DNA of 64,000 bases. Origin: Phytomonospora sp040655735 (GTDB lineage Bacteria; Actinomycetota; Actinomycetes; Mycobacteriales; Micromonosporaceae). The notes under the pieces were generated by a model. The model searched no databases and was not told the DNA's origin. It saw nothing but the letters and a program-made list of their open reading frames with translations. The stretch is taken from NCBI RefSeq assembly GCF_040655735.1, contig NZ_JBFAKK010000013.1:1-64000 (forward strand). Direction: 5' to 3'. Positions 35,631 to 44,611 of this stretch are shown here, piece by piece. How positions within the stretch are numbered: the stretch's first letter is position 1; each line of letters starts with the position of its first letter. The translations under genes were made by a program, and so were the position numbers.

Positions 35631-36184
35631 CCGGGGAAGTCGCGCCGCTTCAGCTTGGCCATCCGGCCGTCGGGGTGGTGCCACACGATGCCCTCGAAGG
35701 GCCGCGCGCGAAGCCAGTCGCGCAGTCCGTCCCGGTCGCGGGGCGCGGCGGCGAAGTCCTCGTCGACCTCCGGCGCGGCCCATCCGTGGCGTACCAGGGC
35801 ATGCGCGTCGAATCCTTCGGGGTTCCGGTTGATCTTCGGGCCCAGGAGTTCGTAGGTGCCGGGCTCGAAGTCCTCGCCGCCGGTGAGCGCCTCGGCGTGG
35901 AACTTCGCGAAGGCCGACTGCCCGACGGGTTCCCAGCCGACGGTCTTGCCGGTGTTGGGGTCGGTCTCCTCGGGCCGGTAGTCCGGCGGGGCGGTCTTAC
36001 CCGGCTTGACCTCCCGGCGCGCCCACCAGGTGCCGTCGGTGTCGAGGAGGACGCAGGTCCCGTCGTACTTGCGGGTCGCGGTGCCCTCGCCGTCGAGGAC
36101 CCAGGCGCAGTCCGGGTGGACCTCGCGGGTCACGAGCTTCATGTCCTGGGGGTCGCGGCCGAACAGGGTGGGGATCTTCTTCAC
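35627..36184 (-). CDS. RNA ligase-like nucleotidyltransferase (DUF5565-like)
   Basis: A 185-residue protein with the core motifs of covalent nucleotidyltransferases: KYDG (residues 39-42) with the AMP-accepting lysine, YELLGPKI, EGIVWH (164-169, motif IV) and AKLKRRDF (176-183, motif V). It is only the adenylation core, without an additional C-terminal domain. Possible activities are RNA end sealing or adenylate transfer; the substrate is unknown. It starts with GTG after GAGGAG. I assign DUF5565 from memory. Confidence 0.75.
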   Translation of the reverse strand: MKKIPTLFGRDPQDMKLVTREVHPDCAWVLDGEGTATRKYDGTCVLLDTDGTWWARREVKPGKTAPPDYRPEETDPNTGKTVGWEPVGQSAFAKFHAEALTGGEDFEPGTYELLGPKINRNPEGFDAHALVRHGWAAPEVDEDFAAAPRDRDGLRDWLRARPFEGIVWHHPDGRMAKLKRRDFPG

Positions 36185-36321
36185 GTCGTCTCCTCGGGGT
36201 GGAGTGCAATGTGGACGGTAGCGGTGGCGGGCAAACCGGGGCGAGTCCATTCCCGCGCGGCCCGGTACCGGATACGCTGCCGAGATCAACTCCGGCCGAC
36301 CCGTGAGAGGAAGCGACCGCC

Positions 36322-37458
36322 ATGGTGACCGTCTCCGGACACGCCTACCCCTGGGACGTCCTGGGCGATGCCGACTTCGTTGCACGCGTCGCCGACCACG
36401 GCGTCCCTACCGTGACCCTCGCGGCCGCCTACCATTCCGCCCGCGCGGCGACACCGCTTCACCCCGCCCACCAGATCGTCGACGCCACCTGCGCGGCCCT
36501 GTACCGCCCGGTCCGCGACGAGGTCTGGCAGGGCAGGCGACTGCGCCCCGCCGCTCCACAGTGGATGGATGCCTCCGATCCCTACGGCCAGGCCGCCGCC
36601 GAGCTGAAGGCGGCCGGTCTCTCCGTCGCCGCCTGGGTCGTCCTGACCCACAACACGCGCCTGGGTACGGCCTTTCCCGAGCTCACCGTCGTCAACTGCT
36701 TCGGCGAGCGCTACCCCTACGCCCTGTGCCCCGCGCAGGAAGAGGTGCGCGACTTCGCCGCGACGCTGGCCGCCGAGGCGATCCGCGACGCCCCCGTCGA
36801 CGTGGTGTCGCTGGAGGCGTGCGGCCAACTCGGCCTGGCCCACCTGGGTCACCACGAGAAGTCCGACGGCGCTTGGACGCCCGAGGCCGCGCGCCTGCTG
36901 TCGGTGTGCTGCTGCGGGATCTGCACCGGTGGCTGGCGAGAACGGGGCCTCGACCCGGCGGCCGTCGTCAAAGCCCTCCGCACCGCCGTCACCGGCGAAG
37001 CCCACGGGACACCCGCCCCACTCGACGCCGACGTCGAAGCCCTCATCCTCGCCACCCGCCACGCCTCGGCCGACAAGCTGCGCGCCCAGGTCCTCGCCGC
37101 TGTCAGGGGAGTCGCGCCGACCGCTCCCGTCACCCTGCACGCCGGCCCCGACCCCTGGGCCACCGGCCCGTCCCCGGGCATCACAGCGCAGGCCCTGACA
37201 GAAGTCGACGCCCTTCTGGTTCCCGCCTGGCCCACCGCGACCACCACCGCCGACACCGTCACCCGCGCCGCGAACCTCGGCCTCCCCGTCGACGCCTACG
37301 TCACGGTCCTCCCACCGGCCGACGAGAGCGATGTGCTGCCGCACGTCCGCCGCCTGGTGGAGGCGGGCGCGCAGCGGCTCAGCCTGTACCACCTGGGGCT
37401 CGCGCCGAGGTGGAAGCAGCGGCTGTTCGCGGAGATCTGCCGGGCGGTCGCGGCCTGA
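36322..37458 (+). CDS. Alanine-rich conserved protein, barrel-like, unknown function
   Basis: A 378-residue cytosolic protein without a signal peptide. It alternates strands and helices in a way that suggests a TIM-like barrel (PTVTLAAAYHS, AAWVVLTHNT, VVSLEACGQ, VTLHAGPDPW, ALLVPAWPT). It also has a striking CCCGIC motif near residue 195-200 that could bind a metal. I do not recognise a named family beyond alanine-rich actinobacterial proteins. The ATG at 36322 has GAGAGGA upstream. It stands alone. Confidence 0.7.
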   Translation: MVTVSGHAYPWDVLGDADFVARVADHGVPTVTLAAAYHSARAATPLHPAHQIVDATCAALYRPVRDEVWQGRRLRPAAPQWMDASDPYGQAAAELKAAGLSVAAWVVLTHNTRLGTAFPELTVVNCFGERYPYALCPAQEEVRDFAATLAAEAIRDAPVDVVSLEACGQLGLAHLGHHEKSDGAWTPEAARLLSVCCCGICTGGWRERGLDPAAVVKALRTAVTGEAHGTPAPLDADVEALILATRHASADKLRAQVLAAVRGVAPTAPVTLHAGPDPWATGPSPGITAQALTEVDALLVPAWPTATTTADTVTRAANLGLPVDAYVTVLPPADESDVLPHVRRLVEAGAQRLSLYHLGLAPRWKQRLFAEICRAVAA

Positions 37459-37496
37459 CGGGTGGGACGTTCGCTGTGGTGTGAGGGCACGCAGCG

Positions 37497-38290
37497 GTGA
37501 CCGAAGCGCTGGCCGTTCGTGCCGGTCGCCACGTCGTCCGGTCGGAGGCATCGGTGTTAGTTCAAGGCCACCTCACCCGGCAGCACGGGACTGACCCGCG
37601 CGACCTGACCTTCGCTCTCATGGACGTGGAGACGACCGGCCTTCACCCCGTGGGCCACAACCTTGAGTTCGAGGACAGGTTCTTGATCTCGGAGTTCAAA
37701 CGACTCGGTGTCCGGATCACCGGAATTCCCGGTCTGTGCACACCCGCCATGGCCAGGACTCAGCTCGATCGGAAGGGATACCGCCTCGGGAGTGTCGCTC
37801 ACGTCATCACCGGCAGCCGGCCACGGTGTCTTCACCGCGCTCTCGACGGGGCGCGGACTCTCGGGTGGATCTGCGGACGATGATCGCCGAAGCACCGCAG
37901 CCCTTGTCGTGGCACGGGCCGACACCGTCGGCCTTGCCTGAGATCCAGCGGACCGGTCTGATCTGCCCGCGAGCCGTCGAGCTCCGTCGAGGAGAGGCCA
38001 AGGAACTCGCGGCCACAACCCTCATCCACGATTTGGAGGCGGAGGCCGAAGGCGAGCGCGCCCGCCGGAACGGGCCTTTGAAGGGCTGGCGTCTGTTCGC
38101 CGTCGCCGATTCACACGCTGCCGGAGAAGTCATGGATCTCGCCATCGAGAGTGGCGCGAAGGCGGCTGTGAACGTGACGAAGACCGTCATCTTCGTGATC
38201 GCCGACGACGCGCCTGCGGATGACCCGCGGATCCGTGCTGCGCATGAGCACGATGTGGAAGTCGTCTCCGTCCACAACTTCCTCACCTGA
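37497..38290 (+). pseudogene. DnaQ-like exonuclease with BRCT domain, internally deleted and frameshifted
   Basis: The first frame contains FALMDVETTGLHP, the ExoI motif of DEDD exonucleases, but jumps at once to VGHNLEFEDRFLISEF (ExoII/III region), so the intervening 50 or so residues are missing. A frameshift near 37880 moves the reading from GARTLGWICGR to MIAEAPQPLSWHG. The rest is a BRCT-like domain (LKGWRLFAVAD to VVSVHNFLT). Such proteins trim nucleic-acid 3-prime ends; this copy is broken at least twice. Confidence 0.78.
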
Positions 38291-38294
38291 CGAC

Positions 38295-38326
38295 CGCGGC
38301 GGCCCCCGAAGCCGGGAACCGCCGCG
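38295..38326. terminator. Bidirectional hairpin
   Basis: CGCGGCGG (38295-38302) pairs with CCGCCGCG (38319-38326), with an additional inner CCCG/CGGG pairing. It lies between the exonuclease pseudogene and the convergent phytase-like gene. Confidence 0.65.
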
Positions 38327-38340
38327 TCACACCCCTCCCG

Positions 38341-40659
38341 CTACCAGAACAGCCGCACCTTCCTGCGCCGTGCTAGCACGAACAGCCCGCCGCCGCCCAC
38401 CGCGACCACGGCCGCCAGCGCGATCAGCACCGGCACGGCCACACCGGTCGTGGCGAGCCCGTCGTCGCCGCCGTCCCTGCCGCCGAACAGGTCGGCTGCC
38501 TTCCCGAGGTCGGCGAAGACCGTCTCGCCGGTGGCGTCCTCGACGGCGTCGTTGTCGGTGACGGCGTAGACGCGACCGTTTCCGGCGATCGCGAGGCCTT
38601 CGAGCTTGTCCTGCGTCCAGCCGTGCCCGGCCGTAAGCACCGGGAGCACGTCGACGGCCTGCTTCTTCGGCGCCACCGGGGGAGTACCGGTGGCAGTCGG
38701 CGCGACCCCGGCCAGGTCCACTGTGTACACGCGCTTGACCTTCGCCGAGGGGCCGCGCAGGTTGTCGCGTTCGATCACGGCGAGGGTCTCGTCGTCGAGT
38801 GCGATGATCTCGCTGAGGCCGACCGTCGCGCCTTCCGGTGCCGCGTCGAGCTCGTAGGACAGCCAGGTCCACTCGCCGGTGGCGACCGCGTAGCGGCCGA
38901 TGCGGGCGGCGTCCTCACCGTCGACGGGCCGCTGCACGGCGACCCACACGACCTCGTCGGCGCCGTTGCCGGTCGCGGTGACGCCTTCGAGGCCGTTGTC
39001 GGAGACGGCGCCGGCGACCTCGGCGGGAAGGGGGATCTCCCGCTCGACGACGGCGTCGGCGTCGAGACGCACCAGCAGGTTGGGCACGTCCTTGCTCGGC
39101 TTGCCCTCGCTGGCCAGCCAGTACCCGCCCGCGGGCCGCGCGAAGACACCCTCACCGTCGTAGCCGACGGGCGCGCCGTCCTTGGTGACCGCTTTCGACG
39201 ACGTGATCCGCGCGGGCGAGGCCGCGACATCGATGCTCAGCAGCCGCGTCTCGGCGTAGGCCGAATCGGTCACGGCGTACAGCTTGTCGGCCGCGGCGGG
39301 ATCGGCGGACAGGCCGGACAGGGTGCCCCACGGGATCGGGGTGCCCTCGACGGTGTCCGACACGATGGTCGGGAAGGCCGGCTCCCCGCCGAGCCGGAAC
39401 AGCTGCACGGAGGAGCGGATCCCCTCGTCGGCCAGGTCCTCCTCGCTCGACACGATGAACAGCCCGCGCGACGGCACGCTCACCAGGCCCTCGGGCCCGT
39501 TGGTGACCGGCAGGATCTGCGTGAACCGCGGCTTCGCGGGGTCGGCGACGTCGTAGACGGCGACGAAGTTGCCGCGCTCGGCCGCCACGAACAGGTAGGG
39601 CTTTGCGTCGAAGACGCCAAAGGAGATGCCCTCCGGCTCGGCGCCGGCGTTCTCGGAGCGGTGCTCGGGGTAGAGGCCGTGCGCGATCGCCAGGTGCTCG
39701 AAGGAGTTCCCGGCGTCGGAGACGATCCGGCCGTCGGTGCCGAAGACGGTCCAGCCGCGGCTGCCGCCCTTCCAGTCGCCCTCGTTGGCGGTGGCGATCA
39801 GGTCGTCGCCGATCCAGGTCACCGCGTCGGGCTCGCGCGGCGCCGTCAGTGAACCGGTCGGATCGATGACGCCGTCCTCGACGGTGTCCACACCGTCCAC
39901 AGTGGCCGTCCCAGCGGAGAAGTCGCCGGTCACCTTCGCCTGGGCGACGTCGACGAAGACGACGTGGTTGTTCTCCTGCAGGGTGACCGCGGCCAGGCCC
40001 TGGGAGTTGATCGCGACGTACTCGGGCTCCGGGTCGTCTCCCGCCACCTCGGCGATGCCGGTCAGCGCGACCTCGCGGACCGAGTAGTCGCCGAGGTCGA
40101 CAATGGACAGGAAACCGGCCGGCGCCTGCGGGAGATCCCCGTCGGCGACGTCCTCGTCGCGCTCGTTCTCGATGGCGATCGCGACGAAGGCGTCACCGGC
40201 GTCGACGGCGATCGAGTCGGGCTGCCCGCCCAGCTCCACCGTTTCGACGACCTCGCGCGTGGCGGCGTCGAGCACCACCAGCTGCCCCGAGGTGTCGACG
40301 AAGTCCGCGCTGGTGTTGACGACGGCGAGGATCCGGTCCCCGGCGACCGCCACCGACGTCGGTTCCCCGTCGAGCGCGAGGATCCCGGCGGCCTTGGGCG
40401 CATTCGGGTCGGAGATGTCGACGAAGCCCAGCCGCTCGCCGGGGGAGTCGGTGTAGACCAGTGTGTTCCCGTCGTCGGTGACCGCCGAGATCTCGGCGGC
40501 GGTCTCCTCGCCGATGGATGTGTTCAGGTGGACCGGGAAGGTCGCCGCGCGCTGGAACACCGCGGTGTCCTCGGCCTGGGCGGGGGCGGATACGGGCACG
40601 ATGAACGCCGCGGTCAGGCCGGTGGAACCGGCGAGCAGGCGCAAGAGGGGGAGTCGCAC
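38341..40659 (-). CDS. Sortase-anchored phytase-like surface protein
   Basis: A 772-residue exported protein. It has a signal peptide of about 29 residues ending in PAQA, an N-terminal beta-propeller-like half of choice-of-anchor-I type (VDISDPNAPKAAGIL; DAVTWIGDDLIATANEGDW; HRSENAGAEPEGISF), and a second half of esterase-like phytase type (GYDGEGVFARPAGGYWLASE; DNGLEGVTATGNG). The end has LATTG (735-739), a hydrophobic span and an RRRK tail, the LAxTG signal for class E sortase and wall anchoring. It may release phosphate from an organic substrate at the surface, but this is inferred. The start is a GTG without a good ribosome-binding site. Confidence 0.8.
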   Translation of the reverse strand: MRLPLLRLLAGSTGLTAAFIVPVSAPAQAEDTAVFQRAATFPVHLNTSIGEETAAEISAVTDDGNTLVYTDSPGERLGFVDISDPNAPKAAGILALDGEPTSVAVAGDRILAVVNTSADFVDTSGQLVVLDAATREVVETVELGGQPDSIAVDAGDAFVAIAIENERDEDVADGDLPQAPAGFLSIVDLGDYSVREVALTGIAEVAGDDPEPEYVAINSQGLAAVTLQENNHVVFVDVAQAKVTGDFSAGTATVDGVDTVEDGVIDPTGSLTAPREPDAVTWIGDDLIATANEGDWKGGSRGWTVFGTDGRIVSDAGNSFEHLAIAHGLYPEHRSENAGAEPEGISFGVFDAKPYLFVAAERGNFVAVYDVADPAKPRFTQILPVTNGPEGLVSVPSRGLFIVSSEEDLADEGIRSSVQLFRLGGEPAFPTIVSDTVEGTPIPWGTLSGLSADPAAADKLYAVTDSAYAETRLLSIDVAASPARITSSKAVTKDGAPVGYDGEGVFARPAGGYWLASEGKPSKDVPNLLVRLDADAVVEREIPLPAEVAGAVSDNGLEGVTATGNGADEVVWVAVQRPVDGEDAARIGRYAVATGEWTWLSYELDAAPEGATVGLSEIIALDDETLAVIERDNLRGPSAKVKRVYTVDLAGVAPTATGTPPVAPKKQAVDVLPVLTAGHGWTQDKLEGLAIAGNGRVYAVTDNDAVEDATGETVFADLGKAADLFGGRDGGDDGLATTGVAVPVLIALAAVVAVGGGGLFVLARRRKVRLFW

Positions 40660-40761
40660 GCGATGTGTCTATCGGCCACCGGAGGCCGAGAGGTGAACGG
40701 CGGATGACCGGGCACCGACAGCAGTGCGGGCCCTGCGCGCCAGTCGGACAATAGCCGCAGG

Positions 40762-41409
40762 TCAGCGGCTCGCGGTCGCGGGCATTTCGGTGCGGGTGGC
40801 CGAATCCGCACCGGGTCGGCGGATCGTCCCGATGAACCGCGCGAGTCCGAAGAGCGCGTATCCGCACAGGATGAGCGCGGCGAAGAAGGCCAGGACGGTG
40901 GAGACGAAGTCGTCGTTGTGCGGGTCGAAGAGGTTCGCGTAGGCCTGCACACCGGTCGACAGCAGGAACACGAAGTACAGCAGCGGCGGCAGCACCCACG
41001 TGAGCGGCTCCCACGGCCGCGTCCGGAGCTGGGCGCCGCCGACGAACAGGTAGTCGGCGACCACGACGATCGGCGTGACCAGGTGCTCGAAGAGCAGGCC
41101 GGTGTGGTCGAGACCCGGGTGCAGAAAAAGGATCGAGGTCAGCGAGATGAGCACCATCAGGACCGCCATCGCCCCGCGCGGCCAGGCCGTCGGCGGCTCA
41201 TGCGTCCGGCCGCCGGTGAACACCGGCACCAGCGCCAGTCCGATGTAGACGATGCCGACCGCGAGGCTGCCCAGGCTGCTCAGGTAGTAGAAGTCGTCGA
41301 CCTCGTCGACGGTGAAGTAGACCCCGACCAGGCCGCACACGGCCACGCCCAGGCGCCACAGGGTGAGCAGCGCGAGTGCGACGGGACTGACGCGGGAGCT
41401 GGTGGTCAT
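40762..41409 (-). CDS. Pr6Pr-like six-span membrane protein
   Basis: A 215-residue protein with six evenly spaced hydrophobic segments, conserved HPGLDHTGLLFEHLVTPIVV in the middle and WEPLTWVLPPLLYFVFLL, the pattern of the Pr6Pr/FAR-17a-like family of unknown function. The ATG at 41409 starts just before the first span; the upstream extension is polar and unlikely. It is divergent from the toroid-like gene, 113 bp away. Confidence 0.78.
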   Translation of the reverse strand: MTTSSRVSPVALALLTLWRLGVAVCGLVGVYFTVDEVDDFYYLSSLGSLAVGIVYIGLALVPVFTGGRTHEPPTAWPRGAMAVLMVLISLTSILFLHPGLDHTGLLFEHLVTPIVVVADYLFVGGAQLRTRPWEPLTWVLPPLLYFVFLLSTGVQAYANLFDPHNDDFVSTVLAFFAALILCGYALFGLARFIGTIRRPGADSATRTEMPATASR

Positions 41410-41522
41410 CGGGATCCCTTCGAAAGGCTTGGCGGAAGGGTAGTGCCGGTGGTCAACGGCGAGACTTCGCAGAGGTCCGATTTCTGCAAGATCGGCGCTC
41501 CGGACGCGCATAGCGTCGCCGC

Positions 41523-42419
41523 ATGAACGACATCATCGGCAAGGCCGAGACCTATCTCTGGCGCAGCGGACGCGTACTCGAACAGCTTCACTTCGGGCAT
41601 CTGTTCCGCGGTGGGAGCGCCGACGCCGTCCGCACCGCCCTCGACGCCTACCGTGCGGCCGACGGCGGCTACGCCTATGGCATGGAGCCCGACGTGCGCG
41701 GCCCCGAGTCGCAGCCGGCCACGCTGCGCTCGGCGCTCGACGTCCTCGCTTCCGTCGGCCGCCTCGACCGCTCGACGGCCCTCCCGATCCTCGACTGGCT
41801 CACCACCGTCACCGCCCCCGACGGCGGCGTCCCCGCCGTCCTGCCGAGCCTGCGCAAATACCCGCGCCCCACCTGGCTGCCCATCCCCGACGAGCCGCGC
41901 GGGCAGCTGCTCCCCACGGCCGAGATCGTGGGCCACATGCTCGGCGGCGGCATCGACCACCCGTGGCTCGCTCCGGCCGCCGAGTTCTGCCGCCGGACCG
42001 TCGCCGAACTGCGTGAGTCCCACCCCTACGAGATCGAGGCGGCCGTCACGTACCTCGACGGCCTGCTCGACCGCGGCCAGGCCCTCGCCGCCGCCGCCGG
42101 ACTCGGCCGCTTCGTCCGTGATCAGCGCCACGTGGCGCTCGACCCGCTCGACCCCGCCGACGCCTACCTCGCCTCGGGCTACGCCCCCGGTGAACACCAC
42201 TACGCGTACGACTACGCGCCCACCCCGGACAGCGTCGCCGCCGCCTGGTTCACACCGTCGGAGATGGACGCCGCGCTCGACTTCCTGGGCGCTGAACAGC
42301 GAGATGACGGCGGCTGGCCGATCGGATGGGCCCGCTGGTCACCGACCACGGAGTTCGAGGCACGCCCGGGCGCGACGGTGCGCGCGCTGCGGATCCTGCG
42401 GGCCTGGGGACGGCTGTAG
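41523..42419 (+). CDS. Prenyltransferase/cyclase-like alpha-toroid protein
   Basis: A 298-residue cytosolic protein. Repeated helical units with AADGGYAYGMEPDVRG, APDGGVPAVL and QRDDGGWPIGW correspond to QW-like repeats of the squalene-cyclase/prenyltransferase toroid fold. The DxDD catalytic motif of cyclases is not visible, so it may bind rather than cyclise a substrate. No terpene pathway gene is adjacent. Confidence 0.7.
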   Translation: MNDIIGKAETYLWRSGRVLEQLHFGHLFRGGSADAVRTALDAYRAADGGYAYGMEPDVRGPESQPATLRSALDVLASVGRLDRSTALPILDWLTTVTAPDGGVPAVLPSLRKYPRPTWLPIPDEPRGQLLPTAEIVGHMLGGGIDHPWLAPAAEFCRRTVAELRESHPYEIEAAVTYLDGLLDRGQALAAAAGLGRFVRDQRHVALDPLDPADAYLASGYAPGEHHYAYDYAPTPDSVAAAWFTPSEMDAALDFLGAEQRDDGGWPIGWARWSPTTEFEARPGATVRALRILRAWGRL

Positions 42420-42490
42420 GAGCTACCGGGCGAATTCGCCCGGACATCGAAGTCCACCGAACGCCCGATCAACTCGGCATTCGTCTCCGG

Positions 42491-42509
42491 TAAGGTGAGC
42501 CTGCCCTTA
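42491..42509. promoter_or_regulatory. Iron box upstream of the second siderophore locus
   Basis: TAAGGTGAGCCTGCCCTTA, with TAAGG/CCTTA ends around a central AGCCT, fits the DtxR/IdeR consensus. It lies 25 bp before the start of the binding-protein gene. Confidence 0.8.
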
Positions 42510-42533
42510 CACCACGGACCGAGAGACACCCCC

Positions 42534-43538
42534 ATGCGCCGCCGCACCCTGCTCCATTCTGTCACCGCCTTCACCGCCGCCGCACTCGTCCTCGCCGGCT
42601 GCGGTGGCGGAGGCGACGACGACCAAGACGCCGCCCCCACCGGAGGCGCCTGGTCGTACACCGCCGGCGACGGCAAGACCTACACCGCCGAGAAGACCCC
42701 GACCCGCATCATCGCCCACGCGTACGCCGCGAAGGCCCTGATGGAGTTCGGCATCAAGCCCGTCGGCATCTACGCCGACGGCAAGATCACCGAGGACGTC
42801 GGCCTCAAGGGCGTCGACTTCACCGGTGTCGAGATCCTCGGCGAGGAGTGGGGCAAGATCGACGCCGAGAAGGCCGTCACGCTCGCCCCCGACCTCATCG
42901 TCGCCGACTGGTGGCCCGCCGAAGAGGTCTACAGCGGCCAGGAAGAGGGCGTCGAGGACTCCGCCAAGAAGCTCTCCGAGCTCGCCGACGTCGTCGGCCC
43001 GGCCCAGGGCGACTCCATCCTCGGCGTCATCGAGGGCTACGCCGAGCTGGCCAAGTCGCTCGGCGCCGACACCACCGTCATCGAAGGCCACCGCAAGACC
43101 TTCGACGAGGCCCTTGAGCGCTTCAAGACCGCCACCGCCGCCAAGCCGAACCTCACCGCGCTGGCCATCAGCCCCTACGACGACATCTACGCCGTCGCCG
43201 TCCCGAAGTACGCGCCGGAGCTCCTCGACTTCCAGAAGTGGGGCCTGAAGGTCATCGACCCCGAGACCCCCGACCCCGAGTTCCCGTACTGGGAGTCGCT
43301 CAGCTTCGAAAACGCCGACAAGTACCAGCCCGACGTGCTGCTCTTCGACGACCGCAACGCCCCCGGCGGCCAGGAGAAACTCGCCTCGCAGCCGATCGCC
43401 AACAGCATCAAGGCCTACGCCGCCGGCGCCATGACCGAATGGCCCGCCTACTGGCTGCACACCTACACCGACTACGCCGCCCAGCTCGACCGCCTGACCA
43501 CGTTCATCCAGGCGGCCGACGAGAACATCGGCGACTAA
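42534..43538 (+). CDS. Iron-siderophore ABC transporter substrate-binding lipoprotein
   Basis: A 334-residue lipoprotein. The signal peptide ends in the lipobox LAGC (Cys23), followed by a Gly/Asp linker and a two-lobed FecB-like domain (TPTRIIAHAYAAKALMEFG at the start of lobe one; ESLSFENADKYQPDVLLFDD in lobe two). It is first gene of a four-gene import operon. The ATG at 42534 has GAGAG upstream and follows the iron box closely. It resembles the protein at 28059 only in fold, so the two loci probably prefer different siderophores. Confidence 0.92.
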   Translation: MRRRTLLHSVTAFTAAALVLAGCGGGGDDDQDAAPTGGAWSYTAGDGKTYTAEKTPTRIIAHAYAAKALMEFGIKPVGIYADGKITEDVGLKGVDFTGVEILGEEWGKIDAEKAVTLAPDLIVADWWPAEEVYSGQEEGVEDSAKKLSELADVVGPAQGDSILGVIEGYAELAKSLGADTTVIEGHRKTFDEALERFKTATAAKPNLTALAISPYDDIYAVAVPKYAPELLDFQKWGLKVIDPETPDPEFPYWESLSFENADKYQPDVLLFDDRNAPGGQEKLASQPIANSIKAYAAGAMTEWPAYWLHTYTDYAAQLDRLTTFIQAADENIGD

Positions 43539-43540
43539 CC

Positions 43541-44611
43541 ATGGTCACCACCGGGAGGCCGCCCGCCAAGGCGGCCTCCACCGCGGCCGAACCGCCGAGA
43601 ACCTCGATCACCAAAGGGATCGGGCTCGGCGGCGGCCTCCTCATCGGCCTGGGCGTCATCGCCGTCCTCGCCTTCTTCAGCATCGCCCTCGGCTCCCGGT
43701 CGATCACCATCCAGACCGTCATCGACGCGTTCTTCGACCCCGACGCGACCTCGACCGACCTCACCGTCATCCGCGACATGCGCGTCCCGCGAACGCTTCT
43801 GGCGATCGTCGTCGGCATGGCCCTCGGCATTGGCGGCACCCTCCTCCAAGGCGTGGCCCGCAACCCCCTGGCCGACCCCGGTGTCATGGGCATCAACGCC
43901 GGAGCCGCGCTCGCGATCGTCGGCGGCATCATGCTCATCGGCGTGCAGTCGGCCGGCGGATACGTCTGGTTCTCCTTCATCGGCGCCGGCATCGCCACCG
44001 TCATCGTCTACGGCCTCGCCGCGACCGGCCGCGAAGGCGCCACACCGGTCAAACTCGCGCTCGCCGGAGCCGCGGTCACCGCCGTGTTCACCTCGGTCAC
44101 CTCGGCGATCCTGCTGTCCAACGTGGACGTTCTCAACGAGCTGCGGTTCTGGCAGGTAGGCGCCCTGTCCGGCCGTTTCATGCCGATCTTCTGGCAGCTG
44201 GCGCCCTTCCTGGTGATCGCCTCGGCGATCGCGCTGTTCGCCGGCCGCCCCCTCAACACCCTGGCGCTCGGCGACGACGTCGCCCGCGCCCTCGGCCAGC
44301 CCGTCGCGCTGACCCGCACGATCGTGTTCGTGCTCATCGCGGTCCTGTGCGGAGCCTCGACCGCCGCCGCCGGACCGATCGCCTTCCTCGGCCTGATGGT
44401 CCCGCACCTCGCCCGTTTCATCTGCGGCCCCGACTACCGCTGGATCCTGCCCTTCTCGGCGATCCTCGGCCCCATCCTGCTGCTCGCCTGCGACATCGCC
44501 GGCCGCGTCGTCGCCGCGCCCGGCGAACTCCAGGTCGGCGTGGTCATCGGCATCGTCGGCGCCCCCGTCTTCATCGCCCTCGCGCGATTCCGCAAGCTGG
44601 TGGAACTGTGA
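43541..44611 (+). CDS. FecCD-family siderophore ABC permease
   Basis: A 356-residue inner-membrane subunit with an extended cytosolic N-terminus and about ten spans. It has MRVPRTLLAIVVGMALGIGG, RNPLADPGVMGINAGAA and the coupling loop GPIAFLGLMVPHLARF. The start is three bases after the stop of the binding-protein gene, and the end overlaps the next permease by GTGA. Confidence 0.93.
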   Translation: MVTTGRPPAKAASTAAEPPRTSITKGIGLGGGLLIGLGVIAVLAFFSIALGSRSITIQTVIDAFFDPDATSTDLTVIRDMRVPRTLLAIVVGMALGIGGTLLQGVARNPLADPGVMGINAGAALAIVGGIMLIGVQSAGGYVWFSFIGAGIATVIVYGLAATGREGATPVKLALAGAAVTAVFTSVTSAILLSNVDVLNELRFWQVGALSGRFMPIFWQLAPFLVIASAIALFAGRPLNTLALGDDVARALGQPVALTRTIVFVLIAVLCGASTAAAGPIAFLGLMVPHLARFICGPDYRWILPFSAILGPILLLACDIAGRVVAAPGELQVGVVIGIVGAPVFIALARFRKLVEL

